From: an uncultured Actinomycetes bacterium
GTDB lineage: Bacteria; Actinomycetota; Actinomycetes; Mycobacteriales; Nakamurellaceae
Length of the DNA: 64,000 bases
Direction of reading: 5' to 3'
NCBI GenBank assembly: GCA_937926105.1
Contig: CALANS010000210.1
Location: 62,001 to 126,000 of the forward strand
Shown: piece by piece, positions 18,196 to 26,908 of the stretch
How the letters are laid out: each line of letters starts with the position of its first letter
Position numbering within the stretch: position 1 is the first letter of the stretch
Program-made: the position numbers and the translations under genes
The notes under the pieces: generated by a model
Told to the model about the DNA's origin: nothing
What the model saw: only the letters and a program-made list of their open reading frames with translations
Databases searched by the model: none

Positions 18196-19635
18196 TCACC
18201 ATCTGAAGTCCTCCCGGTGGATCGCATCGAGCGGCACACCCAGCGTGCGCAGGGTGACGGCGACGGCGGCCATCCAGCCGGCCGGACCGCACAGGTACAC
18301 CTCGCGTTCCGCAAGGTCGGGGACCAGGCGGCGCAGCACCTCGGCCGGGTCGGCGGGCCCCGGCGCGGCCGGCAGCCAGCTGCCAGCCGGATCTCGCGGC
18401 CCGACCAGCAGCACCGTCCGGACGGTGAGCCACCGGGACAGGGACGAGAGCTCGCTCCCGAACAGGGCGTCGTGCGGCGTGCGCACCCGGTGCAGCAGCA
18501 CCACCGTCGGTGGGCGCGGTCCGCCCGGCCCCGACGTGGCGGGTTCGGTCGCGACCTGCTCGGCCAACGCCCGCATCGGCGTGATGCCGATGCCGGCCGC
18601 GACCAGCAGCACGTCCCGCCGCCGGCGTCGGTCGGCGGTCAGCGCGCCGTACGGGCCCTCCACCAGGACGCGAGTGCCGGGACGGACCGTGGCCAGCCTG
18701 GATCCGTCGTCACCGCTCGTGGCGGCAGTGATGCGAATCCGGTCGCCGCTGGGTCCGGCGGACACCGAATAGGGATGCGCGCGAGACCAGCCGGGGCCGC
18801 CGAGGAAGCGCCAGTGCAGGAACTGCCCGGCCCGGACCGGCAGCCGGTCCAGGTGCCGGCCACGCATGATGACGGACACCACGCCGGGCGCCTCCGAGAC
18901 CACGGCCTCCACCGTCAACGAGTGAAAGGCACTGCGCACCAGTGGAAGCAGCAAGCGGAAGATGACGATTGCGCCCGCCGCCACGCCCCACAGCGTCCAC
19001 CAGAACACGGTGGCCACGGGTGAGGCCAGGAAGTCATATCCCGTCCACAGCTCGTGCGGCAACGCCAGTCCCACCCCCAGATACGCGTACAGGTGGATGA
19101 GATGCCAGGACTCGTAGCGCATCCGGCGTCGCGCCGCCCGGATCGACGTCACCACCACTGCGACCAGGGCAGCGGTCCCGGCCACCGCCAGCAGCATGCC
19201 GGGGTAGTTGACGACGATGTCCCAGGTCTGCGGAAGCAGCGTCATCGTTCCGGATTGGGTGTAGCCGATGACGATCAGCACGATGTGCGCCAGCATCAGG
19301 TAGAACGACCAGTAGCCGATGGTGCGGTGCCGGCGGGTGAGCACGTCCTGCCCCCAGGCCCGCTCCACCAGTGGGATCCGGGCCATCAACATGACCTGGA
19401 TCAGCAGCAGATCCGCGGCCAGCAGCCCGGTCAGCCGGCCGGTGGTCAGCGCGAATCCGCCCGGCCCCGCCAGGGTCCGGATGCCGCCGCCCCGCAGCCA
19501 CAGGGCCACCACGAACACCAGGGTCGCCAACGCCGCGCCGCCGGTCAGGTCGGCCAGGGTCGATCGCCGCCGCCGGGCCCGGGCGTGCACGGTCGACCGT
19601 CGGATCGCGCCGGGCGGCGATGTCGTAGCGGTCAT
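18196..19635 (-). CDS. Ferric-reductase-type membrane flavoprotein
   Basis: A 479-residue protein. The N-terminal half holds about six membrane helices with paired His typical of haem-binding ferric reductase domains (YWSFYLMLAHIVLIVIGY; SWHLIHLYAYLGVGLALPHE). The C-terminal half is an FAD/NAD(P)H oxidoreductase: FLHWRFLGGPGWSRAHPYSV (FAD), VEGPYGALT, LLVAAGIGITPMRALAEQ (NAD) and EVYLCGPAGWM. ATG 19635 has AGGAG at 7 bases. It likely moves electrons from cytosolic NAD(P)H across the membrane to the flavinylated FMN-bind protein encoded next. Confidence 0.9.
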   Translation of the reverse strand: MTATTSPPGAIRRSTVHARARRRRSTLADLTGGAALATLVFVVALWLRGGGIRTLAGPGGFALTTGRLTGLLAADLLLIQVMLMARIPLVERAWGQDVLTRRHRTIGYWSFYLMLAHIVLIVIGYTQSGTMTLLPQTWDIVVNYPGMLLAVAGTAALVAVVVTSIRAARRRMRYESWHLIHLYAYLGVGLALPHELWTGYDFLASPVATVFWWTLWGVAAGAIVIFRLLLPLVRSAFHSLTVEAVVSEAPGVVSVIMRGRHLDRLPVRAGQFLHWRFLGGPGWSRAHPYSVSAGPSGDRIRITAATSGDDGSRLATVRPGTRVLVEGPYGALTADRRRRRDVLLVAAGIGITPMRALAEQVATEPATSGPGGPRPPTVVLLHRVRTPHDALFGSELSSLSRWLTVRTVLLVGPRDPAGSWLPAAPGPADPAEVLRRLVPDLAEREVYLCGPAGWMAAVAVTLRTLGVPLDAIHREDFRW

Positions 19636-19737
19636 CGGCGCTCCTGGCGAGCCACGGTTCGCGGCGGGGCGCCGCAACCTGCATGCCGACCATGCTGCGG
19701 CTCGCCGGTGAGAACTGCCTATGAGCGCTCTCAGCGT

Positions 19738-20970
19738 TTACTGTTCGGCGGTCGCCACCCGCCGGATCGCCAGCAGCGCGATGTCGTCCGGGGGATCGGT
19801 GCTGACCATCCGACGCATCACGGTGCGGCACACCACTTCTGGATGATCATCCCGAACGACCCGACCGAGCCGGTTCATACCGTCGGTGATCGGCGACCCG
19901 CGGTCCTCCACCAGCCCGTCGGTGTACAGCAGCAGCACCGCGCCGAGCGGCACGTCGATCTGCACGCTCGTTCGGGTCAGGTCGGGCACCGAGCCCAGCG
20001 GCGGATTGGTGTCCACGTCGAGGATCTCCGCGTCTTCGCCGGGTCGCGCCAAGACCGGTGCCGGATGCCCCGCCGAGGTGACCTCGAACGTCTGGTAGGG
20101 GGGATGCGAGACGGCGCACAGCACCGTGGTCATGGTGCGCATCTCGAAGTGGTGCACCTTGCGGTCGGTCAGTTCCAGAACCTCGGCGGGTCCGCCGCCG
20201 AGCAACGCGTAGGCGCGCAGCGTCGTGCGCACCCGGCTCATCACTACCGCCGAGCGCAGGCCGTGGCCGACCACGTCACCGATCACCAGCCACAGGGCGC
20301 CGTCCGGCAGGGTGAACGCGTCGTACCAGTCACCGCCGATCGTCCGATCCGCCGCCGCCACGTACCGGCTGGCGAACTGCACACCGGGCACCGAGGGGAA
20401 CCGGCTCGGCAGCAGGCTGCGCTCCAGCAGTTCGGTGGCGGCGGTCTCGGCGGCCAGTTGCTGCGCCGTCACCGCGCCCGCGATCCGGTCGGCCGCCACC
20501 ATCAGCAACTCGGTGTCCTCGTCGGTGAAGGCGCGGTCGTCCAGCCGGCCGACGTGCAACACGCCGATCACCTGCTCCTCGCGCAGCATCGGCGCGCCCA
20601 GCATGGTGCGCACTCCCTTCTGCCACAGCGAGGGGTTGGCGACGGTGCCCGGGCTCACCTCAGCCAGCGTGGCCGGCGCGCGCCGGGCGGCGATCGAACC
20701 GGCGAAACCCACCCCCATCGGAAGCCGCATACCCTGTCCGGTGGGCTCGTCCAGGCCGTGCGACGCCCGCGCGATCAGGTGCTCGCCGGGTTCGTCCAGC
20801 AGCAGGACGGCCACCGTGTCGACCTCCAGGATCGACCGAACCCGGTCGATCATCTCGGCCAACAACTCGTCCACACCCAGCCGGTTGAGGTCGGTGTCGG
20901 TGATGGCCAGCAGGTTCGCCAGCCGCTCGGCAGCGGCCGGCGACGGGGGCTGCTTCTTCGACGTGGTCAC
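19738..20970 (-). CDS. GAF-domain SpoIIE-type serine phosphatase
   Basis: A 410-residue PP2C-like phosphatase. A GAF domain spans about residues 20-170 (LLDEPGEHLIARASHGLDEP, GVGFAGSIAARRAPATLAEV). A linker ELLERSLLPSRFP leads into the SpoIIE domain with GGDWYDAFTLPDG, GDVVGHGLRSAVVMS, TSAGHPAPVL and YTDGLVEDRG, whose Asp residues bind metal. GTG 20970 is chosen because GAGG lies just upstream; the frame remains open to 21312. Such proteins usually control anti-sigma factor antagonists, but no partner gene is near. Confidence 0.9.
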   Translation of the reverse strand: MTTSKKQPPSPAAAERLANLLAITDTDLNRLGVDELLAEMIDRVRSILEVDTVAVLLLDEPGEHLIARASHGLDEPTGQGMRLPMGVGFAGSIAARRAPATLAEVSPGTVANPSLWQKGVRTMLGAPMLREEQVIGVLHVGRLDDRAFTDEDTELLMVAADRIAGAVTAQQLAAETAATELLERSLLPSRFPSVPGVQFASRYVAAADRTIGGDWYDAFTLPDGALWLVIGDVVGHGLRSAVVMSRVRTTLRAYALLGGGPAEVLELTDRKVHHFEMRTMTTVLCAVSHPPYQTFEVTSAGHPAPVLARPGEDAEILDVDTNPPLGSVPDLTRTSVQIDVPLGAVLLLYTDGLVEDRGSPITDGMNRLGRVVRDDHPEVVCRTVMRRMVSTDPPDDIALLAIRRVATAEQ

Positions 20971-21133
20971 CGGCACCTCGGGGTGGTCTCTGCCGTACTG
21001 GAACCCGGCTGACCGTAGCGTAACCGCGGCGTCGGGGGTTGTTGGTCGCTCACGCCGCGGATACTGTGCCGTGGGTCGCCGGGGGCGATCCGGCCACGCC
21101 GCTGAGGGTGGCCGCACGCCGTCGGGGAGGACG

Positions 21134-21355
21134 ATGATGACGCAACCCATAGCCTGCCTGCGGTGCGGGTCCACGCAGCTGGCAGACGGCTTTATCGACG
21201 ACACGGTCCAGGGCCGGGTGCGCTGGCTCGCCGGGCCGATCGAGGTCAGCATGTTCGGCAACACGCACCGGATGGGCAGGGATCGGTCGCTGATCCGGGC
21301 CCTGCGCTGCACCGCGTGCGGGCACCTGGAGCTGTTTGCGACCGACGAGGCTTGA
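21134..21355 (+). CDS. Small zinc-ribbon protein
   Basis: A 73-residue protein with two Cys pairs, ACLRCGS near the N-terminus and RCTACGHLE near the C-terminus, a likely zinc ribbon. The start is one of two adjacent ATGs at 21134/21137, with GGGGAGG a few bases before. The much longer open frame from 20225 is antisense to the phosphatase gene and rejected. Function unknown; small nucleic-acid-binding and hypothetical proteins share this layout. Confidence 0.75.
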   Translation: MMTQPIACLRCGSTQLADGFIDDTVQGRVRWLAGPIEVSMFGNTHRMGRDRSLIRALRCTACGHLELFATDEA

Positions 21356-21410
21356 CGCCACCCAGCGTGGGATCGCCCGGAACACCGGGGCCGGGCACAC
21401 TGGGTGCGCC

Positions 21411-22775
21411 ATGACCAGCAGCAGCGGTCCCCCGAGCGACCCGGATAGCGGTGACGTCTATCGCACCATGGACCTCGCGCTGCGCATCGGGGAGCTGCTG
21501 CTCGCCGCGGGTGCCGGTGCTGCTGACGTCAGCGCGCAGATGAACAACGTGGGCCGGGTGCTGGGGTTGCACTCGTTCACGGCGGACGTCACCTTCACCG
21601 AGTTGACCATGACCCACCAGCCCCCGGGTGACCGGCCGGCGCTGGTCCAGATCCGACAGGTTCGCACCCGGCAGGCCGACTACGACGTGCTGACCGCCGT
21701 CGACCTGCTGGTGCGCGATCTGGTCGCCGGCCGGATCGGGCGGGAGGGGGCGGCCGACGCGATCAGGACGCTGACCTCGTCACCGCACCGCCGCGCTGCC
21801 TGGAAGGTGACGGTGTCGCTGGGCGTGATGGGCGTCGGGGTGGCGCTGATGCTGGATAGCCCCTGGCAGGTGCTGCTGATCGCGTTCGCCGCGGCGTGCT
21901 GCATCGACATCATCCAGCGGGAACTGGGTCGCCGACGGGTGCCAGTGTTCTACCAGCAGGCCGTGGGCGGATTGTTCGCCACCCTGATGGCCGCCGGTGC
22001 GACCTATGCCATCGACAACGTGGGACCCAGCAGGGTGATCACCTCCAGCATCTTCATCCTGCTGGCGGGGGTGAGCTTCCTGGGTGCGGTCCAGGACGCG
22101 CTGACCGGATTCCCGCTGACCGCCGGTGCCCGGTTCCTGGAGGCGATCATGGCCACCGTCGGCGTGCTGGGCGGGGTGTCCGGCGGCCTGACCCTGGCAT
22201 CGGTGTTCGGGATCGGGCTGGGTGACATCGACCCGGGCAGCATCATTCTGGCACCCTGGCCGTGGACGGTCGCCGGGTCGGCGATAGCGGCTGCCGCGTA
22301 TGCGTTCTCGGCGCGGGCTCCGGGCCGATCGATCCTGCCGGGCGCGCTGATCGCGGCGGCCGGGACGGGTGTCTACCTGGCGATGTTCGGGGTGGGCATC
22401 GATGTCGCGTGGTCGTCGGCGGTCGGGGCGGGGGTGATCGGCGTGGTCAGCTTCTCCGTGGCTGGGCGGTGCCGGGTTCCGCCGCTGCTGATCGTCACCG
22501 CCGCGATCGTGCCGCTGTTGCCAGGGCTGTCGGCTTACCGGGCGCTGGCCCTGTTCAGCCAGGGTTCCGACGGAGCGCTGTTTGCGCTGGCGAACGCGGC
22601 AGCGATCACCGTCGCGCTGGGTGCCGGGGTGATCGGCGGGCAGTACCTGGCGCAGCCGCTCAAGCGGGAGGCGCGCCGGCTGGAGACCAAGCTGGCCGGG
22701 CCACGTCTGGTGGGCCCGTTGACGGTGCGCTACGAGCGACGCCGGGTGCGGCGCGCGGAGAAGCGAACCCACTAA
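21411..22775 (+). CDS. Threonine/serine exporter (ThrE family)
   Basis: A 454-residue membrane protein of the ThrE family. The cytoplasmic N-terminal domain (about residues 1-150) contains LALRIGELLLAAGAGAADVSAQM, the family's opening block, and later FTELTMTHQPPGDRP. About ten hydrophobic helices follow in two sets of five. ATG 21411 is the likely start. It probably exports threonine or serine with the proton gradient, as in Corynebacterium. A short gap (55 bases) separates it from the zinc-ribbon gene. Confidence 0.9.
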   Translation: MTSSSGPPSDPDSGDVYRTMDLALRIGELLLAAGAGAADVSAQMNNVGRVLGLHSFTADVTFTELTMTHQPPGDRPALVQIRQVRTRQADYDVLTAVDLLVRDLVAGRIGREGAADAIRTLTSSPHRRAAWKVTVSLGVMGVGVALMLDSPWQVLLIAFAAACCIDIIQRELGRRRVPVFYQQAVGGLFATLMAAGATYAIDNVGPSRVITSSIFILLAGVSFLGAVQDALTGFPLTAGARFLEAIMATVGVLGGVSGGLTLASVFGIGLGDIDPGSIILAPWPWTVAGSAIAAAAYAFSARAPGRSILPGALIAAAGTGVYLAMFGVGIDVAWSSAVGAGVIGVVSFSVAGRCRVPPLLIVTAAIVPLLPGLSAYRALALFSQGSDGALFALANAAAITVALGAGVIGGQYLAQPLKREARRLETKLAGPRLVGPLTVRYERRRVRRAEKRTH

Positions 22776-22936
22776 GCGGTGACGTGAGTGCCGCGGAGCC
22801 CTCGCGTGTGCGGGGCGCTGCCGCGCCGAATTGGCCGATGCAGGGCCCTGGCGCGCCGGCGCCGCCGGGTGCGGGCGCCACACGAATTTCATGGGACCTC
22901 CCGAATCGACCTTGCCGTGATCAACTACGTCGGCCG

Positions 22937-24331
22937 CTATTGGACGGTCCTGTCCAGTAGCGCCTTTCGCCGTTGGAGCTCAGAACGCACGACGTCGACA
23001 TCCAGGTCGCTGACATCGGTGAGCGATGTGGCGATCGCGACCCCCGCCATGACACCGGCGGCCTCGCCGGTCGCCACGCAGCTGCCGATCACCCGCGCGG
23101 ACCCGCTGGCCTCCCGTGATGCCCCGATGCATCGACCGGCGACGATGACGTTGCCGCCACCGCGGGGTATCAGGGATCCCATGGGGATGTCGTAGGAGCC
23201 GCCGCTGGCGATGTACTCCCTGACCTGGAGTGAGCCATCGGCGTGTATGTCGACATGGTGGGAGCCGCGCGCGACTCCGTCGTCCCGTTTCCTGGCGGAC
23301 AGGACGTCTTGCGTCGTCAGTTCGACCATCCCCACGATGCGCTTGGTCTCGCGAATTCCCACGTGCGGACCGACCGCCGCGATGCAGGAGTCCTCGAAAC
23401 CGGGCACCTCCGATACCAGAAAGTCCCTTGCCTGCACCACCTGATCGGCCAGAGTGGGCAGTGCCCGCGAAACGGCGGAGGCATCGGCACCGTTGACCTT
23501 CGCAATCCGCGTCACATTCAGCGTCAGCTCGCTGCGGGTCAGTGAGGTGGGCGTCATGTAGAACGCCGTGGTAGGGAACATCCGGTTCTCGGCGATCGCC
23601 CGATGCAGGCGACTGCCGGGGTGTTCGGAGCCGATGGCGACAAAGGGAACACCGGAGTCCGCCACCTTGGCGGCCGCTTCTTCGCGCGTGGCGGTGATGA
23701 AGGGATTCTCCGCGACGATCAGGTCATCAGGATTCTGCCGGACGAACTCCAGCAGGCGCGGAAAGTCGATGCCCGCGATGCGGAACATCACGCTGATGGG
23801 TTGGAATCCCCCACTCCCGTCGGCTTCCTCCAGGGGCAATCCGGCGTGCTCGGCCAACCATCCATCACCGCTGGCGTCGATCAGGATCTTCGAGCGCAGC
23901 AGCTGCTCGGTGTGCCCGTCGGTGACCACCAGACCCGTCGGTGCCCCCTGCCGGTCGGTGGCGACGCCGGTCGCGAGCGTTCGCAACCTGAGGTCGACAC
24001 CTGCCAGGCGCAGGCACTGAACCACGGCCAGCTTCATGGGTTCGGGGTCGAAGCACGCCCCCCACATGGTGCGCCAGTCGAAGTTCAGACCGACATAGCC
24101 GCCCAGCGCCCGCACGCTATCCAGCAGGCGAGTCAGGACGCCTCGAACCACCCACTCGCCGTTACCGTTGGCGCAACCGAGGATGGGGATCCCGCTGATC
24201 AACTCGCCACCGGGCCAGGCTGATCGCTCGATCAGTGCCACCCTCGCCCCCGATTCGGCGGCGGCGATTGCTGCCGCTATGCCAGAAGCGCCGGCTCCCA
24301 GAACCACTACATCGATGTCGTCAACCTGCAT
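22937..24331 (-). CDS. FAD-dependent oxidoreductase (FAD_oxidored family)
   Basis: About 464 residues. The N-terminal Rossmann dinucleotide motif is VVVLGAGASGIAAAIAAAES, followed by the acidic residue in ALIERSAWPGGE. The next block, ELISGIPILGCAN, is typical of PF12831 proteins. Late motif GGNVIVAGRCIGASREASGSAR completes the FAD site. Start ATG 24331 (MQVDDIDVV) is chosen; GTG 24349 is possible but its Shine-Dalgarno-like AGGAAG sits too close. It diverges from a LysR gene, which is likely its regulator. Substrate unknown. Confidence 0.88.
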   Translation of the reverse strand: MQVDDIDVVVLGAGASGIAAAIAAAESGARVALIERSAWPGGELISGIPILGCANGNGEWVVRGVLTRLLDSVRALGGYVGLNFDWRTMWGACFDPEPMKLAVVQCLRLAGVDLRLRTLATGVATDRQGAPTGLVVTDGHTEQLLRSKILIDASGDGWLAEHAGLPLEEADGSGGFQPISVMFRIAGIDFPRLLEFVRQNPDDLIVAENPFITATREEAAAKVADSGVPFVAIGSEHPGSRLHRAIAENRMFPTTAFYMTPTSLTRSELTLNVTRIAKVNGADASAVSRALPTLADQVVQARDFLVSEVPGFEDSCIAAVGPHVGIRETKRIVGMVELTTQDVLSARKRDDGVARGSHHVDIHADGSLQVREYIASGGSYDIPMGSLIPRGGGNVIVAGRCIGASREASGSARVIGSCVATGEAAGVMAGVAIATSLTDVSDLDVDVVRSELQRRKALLDRTVQ

Positions 24332-24439
24332 GATCGCGTTCTCAACCACTCTTCCTGTGGGGGATGTGACCGTGTCTGGTCGCCTGCGGGCCTTTCAGCG
24401 CCGGGGCGGCATCAGCGCAGGTGACGTTAGTGCTCGGGC

Positions 24440-24468
24440 GGCTATGCTGTCCAAGACTGGAAATAGCC
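24440..24468. promoter_or_regulatory. Candidate LysR operator
   Basis: GGCTAT and ATAGCC form a perfect 6-base inverted repeat with a 17-base spacer, in the gap between the divergent FAD oxidoreductase and LysR genes. LysR proteins normally bind dyads in exactly this position. The pair is short, so chance is possible. Confidence 0.4.
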
Positions 24469-24481
24469 CGATTAATACGTC

Positions 24482-25432
24482 ATGAGTATGGAAAGCAGGA
24501 GGATGACCGACCTGCAACAGCTGCGGTACTTCGCGGCGGTGGCACAGTTCTCGCACTTCACCAAAGCTGCGGCCGCCCTGAACGTCGCTCAGCCGCACGT
24601 CAGTCGCGAGATACATCGCCTCGAACGGGAACTCGGGGTGATGCTCTTCGAGCGCACCACGCGTCAGGTGCGACTGACTCCAGCGGGTGCGGAGTTCCTG
24701 GGTCACACCCACCGCATCTTCAGTCAGCTCGAGGAGGGCAAGGCACGTGCCAGAGCGGTGGGCGACGGCAGGGTGGGCGCCTTGGTGGCGGCATTCCCCG
24801 GCTCCGTCACCTACTCCTGGCTTCCGTTCCTGGCAAAGGAGTTTCGCAAGCGGTACCCGGAGGTCGACCTGGTGATCAAGAGCGAGGTGCTCACCGGTGC
24901 GCAGGTCGATGGGATGCGGGCGGGGACCATCGACGTCGGGCTGCTCCGGCCGCCGGTGCCGCTGGATGTGGTCGAGGTGTTCACGCTGGACAACGAGCCG
25001 CTGATAGCGGCGCTGCCGAGCGCGCACCCACTCGCCGTGCGCGCGCGCCCGGTGGAAGTCGCCATGCTCGAGCGGGAGCCGTTCATCGCCTACCGCGGGT
25101 CGGGGGCCAACACGACCAAGGTGGTCCTCAAGACCTGCCTGGATGCGGGCTTCGAACCGTCCATCGTCCAGTCCGTCGCAGACACCCATAGCCTGGTGAG
25201 CCTGGTCGCCGCCGGCATGGGCGTGGCGTTGGCGCCACGCTCGATCTACCACTTCACCGTCCCCGGCGTGAGGTACCTGCCGCTGGCCGAGGATGCCGTC
25301 CTGCTGCCGCTGCTGCTGGCCTGGCGCCGCGATCCGGAACGCGCGACCACCCGCACTTTCGTCAGCCTGGTGCGGGAGCTGTCCGGTAGCTGCGAGTGGC
25401 CTGGCAGGAATCTCGACCTGCCCTGGGGCTGA
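24482..25432 (+). CDS. LysR-family transcriptional regulator
   Basis: A 316-residue regulator. The N-terminal HTH reads LQQLRYFAAVAQFSHFTKAA, then AQPHVSREIHRLERELG and LFERTTRQVRLTPAG. The substrate-binding domain follows (about residues 95-300). AGGAGG directly abuts ATG 24503, too close to serve it, so ATG 24482 or 24488 is more likely the start. It diverges from the FAD oxidoreductase, 150 bases apart, the usual layout for a LysR protein and its target. Confidence 0.92.
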   Translation: MSMESRRMTDLQQLRYFAAVAQFSHFTKAAAALNVAQPHVSREIHRLERELGVMLFERTTRQVRLTPAGAEFLGHTHRIFSQLEEGKARARAVGDGRVGALVAAFPGSVTYSWLPFLAKEFRKRYPEVDLVIKSEVLTGAQVDGMRAGTIDVGLLRPPVPLDVVEVFTLDNEPLIAALPSAHPLAVRARPVEVAMLEREPFIAYRGSGANTTKVVLKTCLDAGFEPSIVQSVADTHSLVSLVAAGMGVALAPRSIYHFTVPGVRYLPLAEDAVLLPLLLAWRRDPERATTRTFVSLVRELSGSCEWPGRNLDLPWG

Positions 25433-25478
25433 CCGTCGGGGATAGGGCGGCGGGCGATCCGGCGCTGCGCCGCTCGAG

Positions 25479-26684
25479 CTACCCGGCGTCGACCTGGGCG
25501 TCGACCGCGGCGGGGTCGAACACGTGCGCCGCGACCATCGCGGTCAGTCCGGCGCTGACGGCCTCGTCGCCGAGCCGGGAGGCAATCACCGACAGGTCTC
25601 GGGTTGCCCACTCCATGGCGCTGGATCGCAGCCGCCGGTCGACCTGCGCGACGACCGACGGCAGCTGCCCCAGGGTGCCGCCCAGCACGAGGGTCTGCGG
25701 GTTGACCGTCGCCACCACCGCGGCCAGCACCTGCCCCAGCCGGTCGGCGGCCAACCGCACCGCGTCCACCGCGGCGTCGTCGTCCCGATTGACCCGCGCG
25801 ACCAGGTCCTCCAGGTTCCGCACTCCGTGCGGCCGTAGCTGCTCGAGCAGCGCCCGGCCGGACGCCCAGGCCGCCAGGCAACCCTGCCGGCCGCACAGGC
25901 AGGTCGGGCCGTCCTCGGTGATCCGGATATGGCCGATGTCCCCGGCGGCGCCACTGGCTCCGGAGATCACCTGCCCGCCCAGCACGATGCCGGCCCCGAT
26001 ACCGCTGGCCAGCTTCACCGCCAGCAGGGTGGCCCCGTGCGCCAGGGGGACCGTACTGGACTCCCCGAGGGCGAAGGCGCGAGCGTCGTTCTCGATCAGC
26101 ACCGGAACCGGCCAGCGTTCGCGGATCTGCTCGGTAATGGGGTAGCGCACCCATTCCGGCATGGTGGTCGACGCGCCCAGCGTGCTGGCCGAGGCCCCCA
26201 CCGGCGCCGGCACGCTCATCCCGATGCCGATCAGATGCTCGCCGCCGGCGGCCTGCAACAGGGCTGTTCCGGCGTCCAGCAGTCGCGGCAGCAGGGTCCG
26301 GGGCGGCTCGGCGATATCCAGCCGGAGCAGCGTCATCCGCAGCGTCCGCCCCGACAGGTCCGCCACCCCGATCCGGCCGTGCGTCTGGCCCAGGTCGAAC
26401 ACCAGCACCACCCGCTGCCGATCGTCGAACCGCAGCAGCGTGGCGGGGCGACCCCCGTCCGAGCCCGCCGATCCGGCCTCGTACACCAGCCGGTGCCTAA
26501 ACAGCACGTCCAGCCGCTCGAACAGTGTCGTGCGGGACATGCCGGTGGCGGCGAGCAACTGCTGTCGGGTCCAGACCGCCCGCGACCGGATCAGGGCGAG
26601 CAGGTAACCCGGTGACGCCGGCCCGGCGGGCACGGTGGCGACCGGCAGCGGCAGTGCCGGTGCGCCCGGCTCGTCCGACGACAT
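25479..26684 (-). CDS. ROK-family transcriptional regulator
   Basis: A 401-residue repressor of the NagC/XylR type. The N-terminal winged helix is RAVWTRQQLLAATGMSRTTL, followed by GGRPATLLRF, the usual hinge. The ROK domain has VLVFDLGQTHGRIGVAD, IENDARAFALGE, GDIGHIRI and the zinc motif CLCGRQGCL. The residue after this is Ala where family members usually have Glu. ATG 26684 has GGAGG at 6 bases. It is divergent from a GH63-like hydrolase, with a dyad operator between them that recurs before the operon ending at 35185. A sugar ligand is expected. Confidence 0.93.
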   Translation of the reverse strand: MSSDEPGAPALPLPVATVPAGPASPGYLLALIRSRAVWTRQQLLAATGMSRTTLFERLDVLFRHRLVYEAGSAGSDGGRPATLLRFDDRQRVVLVFDLGQTHGRIGVADLSGRTLRMTLLRLDIAEPPRTLLPRLLDAGTALLQAAGGEHLIGIGMSVPAPVGASASTLGASTTMPEWVRYPITEQIRERWPVPVLIENDARAFALGESSTVPLAHGATLLAVKLASGIGAGIVLGGQVISGASGAAGDIGHIRITEDGPTCLCGRQGCLAAWASGRALLEQLRPHGVRNLEDLVARVNRDDDAAVDAVRLAADRLGQVLAAVVATVNPQTLVLGGTLGQLPSVVAQVDRRLRSSAMEWATRDLSVIASRLGDEAVSAGLTAMVAAHVFDPAAVDAQVDAG

Positions 26685-26728
26685 CGTCACCTCCGTGAAG
26701 TCGACCACCGCCGCAGGCCCGGCGGCTC

Positions 26729-26757
26729 TTGACTATGGTGACAGCTGGTAGTTATGT
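26729..26757 (+). promoter_or_regulatory. Sigma-70-like promoter of the GH63-like gene
   Basis: TTGACT (26729-26734), 17 bases, TTATGT (26752-26757). The -10 element lies inside the dyad operator. The same hexamers with the same spacing occur at 42538-42566 on the other strand, which supports this being real. Confidence 0.7.
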
Positions 26758-26776
26758 TCAGCAAGCGAACACAAGT
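26749..26776. promoter_or_regulatory. ROK operator, copy 1
   Basis: Half-sites AGTTATGTTC and GAACACAAGT are inverted copies (8 of 10 positions agree) around the 7-base spacer AGCAAGC. The site lies 65 bases upstream of the ROK start and overlaps the -10 of the opposing promoter. The 28-base block matches the site at 42519-42546 at almost every base outside the central six. Confidence 0.72.
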
Positions 26777-26908
26777 AGGTGCCAGGCGGGTCGGAGGCGT
26801 GATGCGCGGGTGTACGTGCCTGCCGGATCGGGTGTCGGACGGCCGAGCCGACGATGCGGTGCCGGCACTGCCGGCATCGCCGGTGACGAACCCGGCGGGT
26901 GGGCCCTC

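Noticed and set aside
19054..21012. 652-codon open frame on the plus strand
   Set aside because: Antisense to the ferric-reductase-type and SpoIIE genes, with no recognisable motif.
25460..25472. CGGCG-CTG-CGCCG hairpin as terminator between LysR and ROK genes
   Set aside because: Stem of five pairs with a 3-base loop and no T-run; common by chance in GC-rich DNA.
26729..26908. Extension of the GH63-like protein to TTG 26729
   Set aside because: These bases hold the promoter and operator; the first 60 residues are not family-like.
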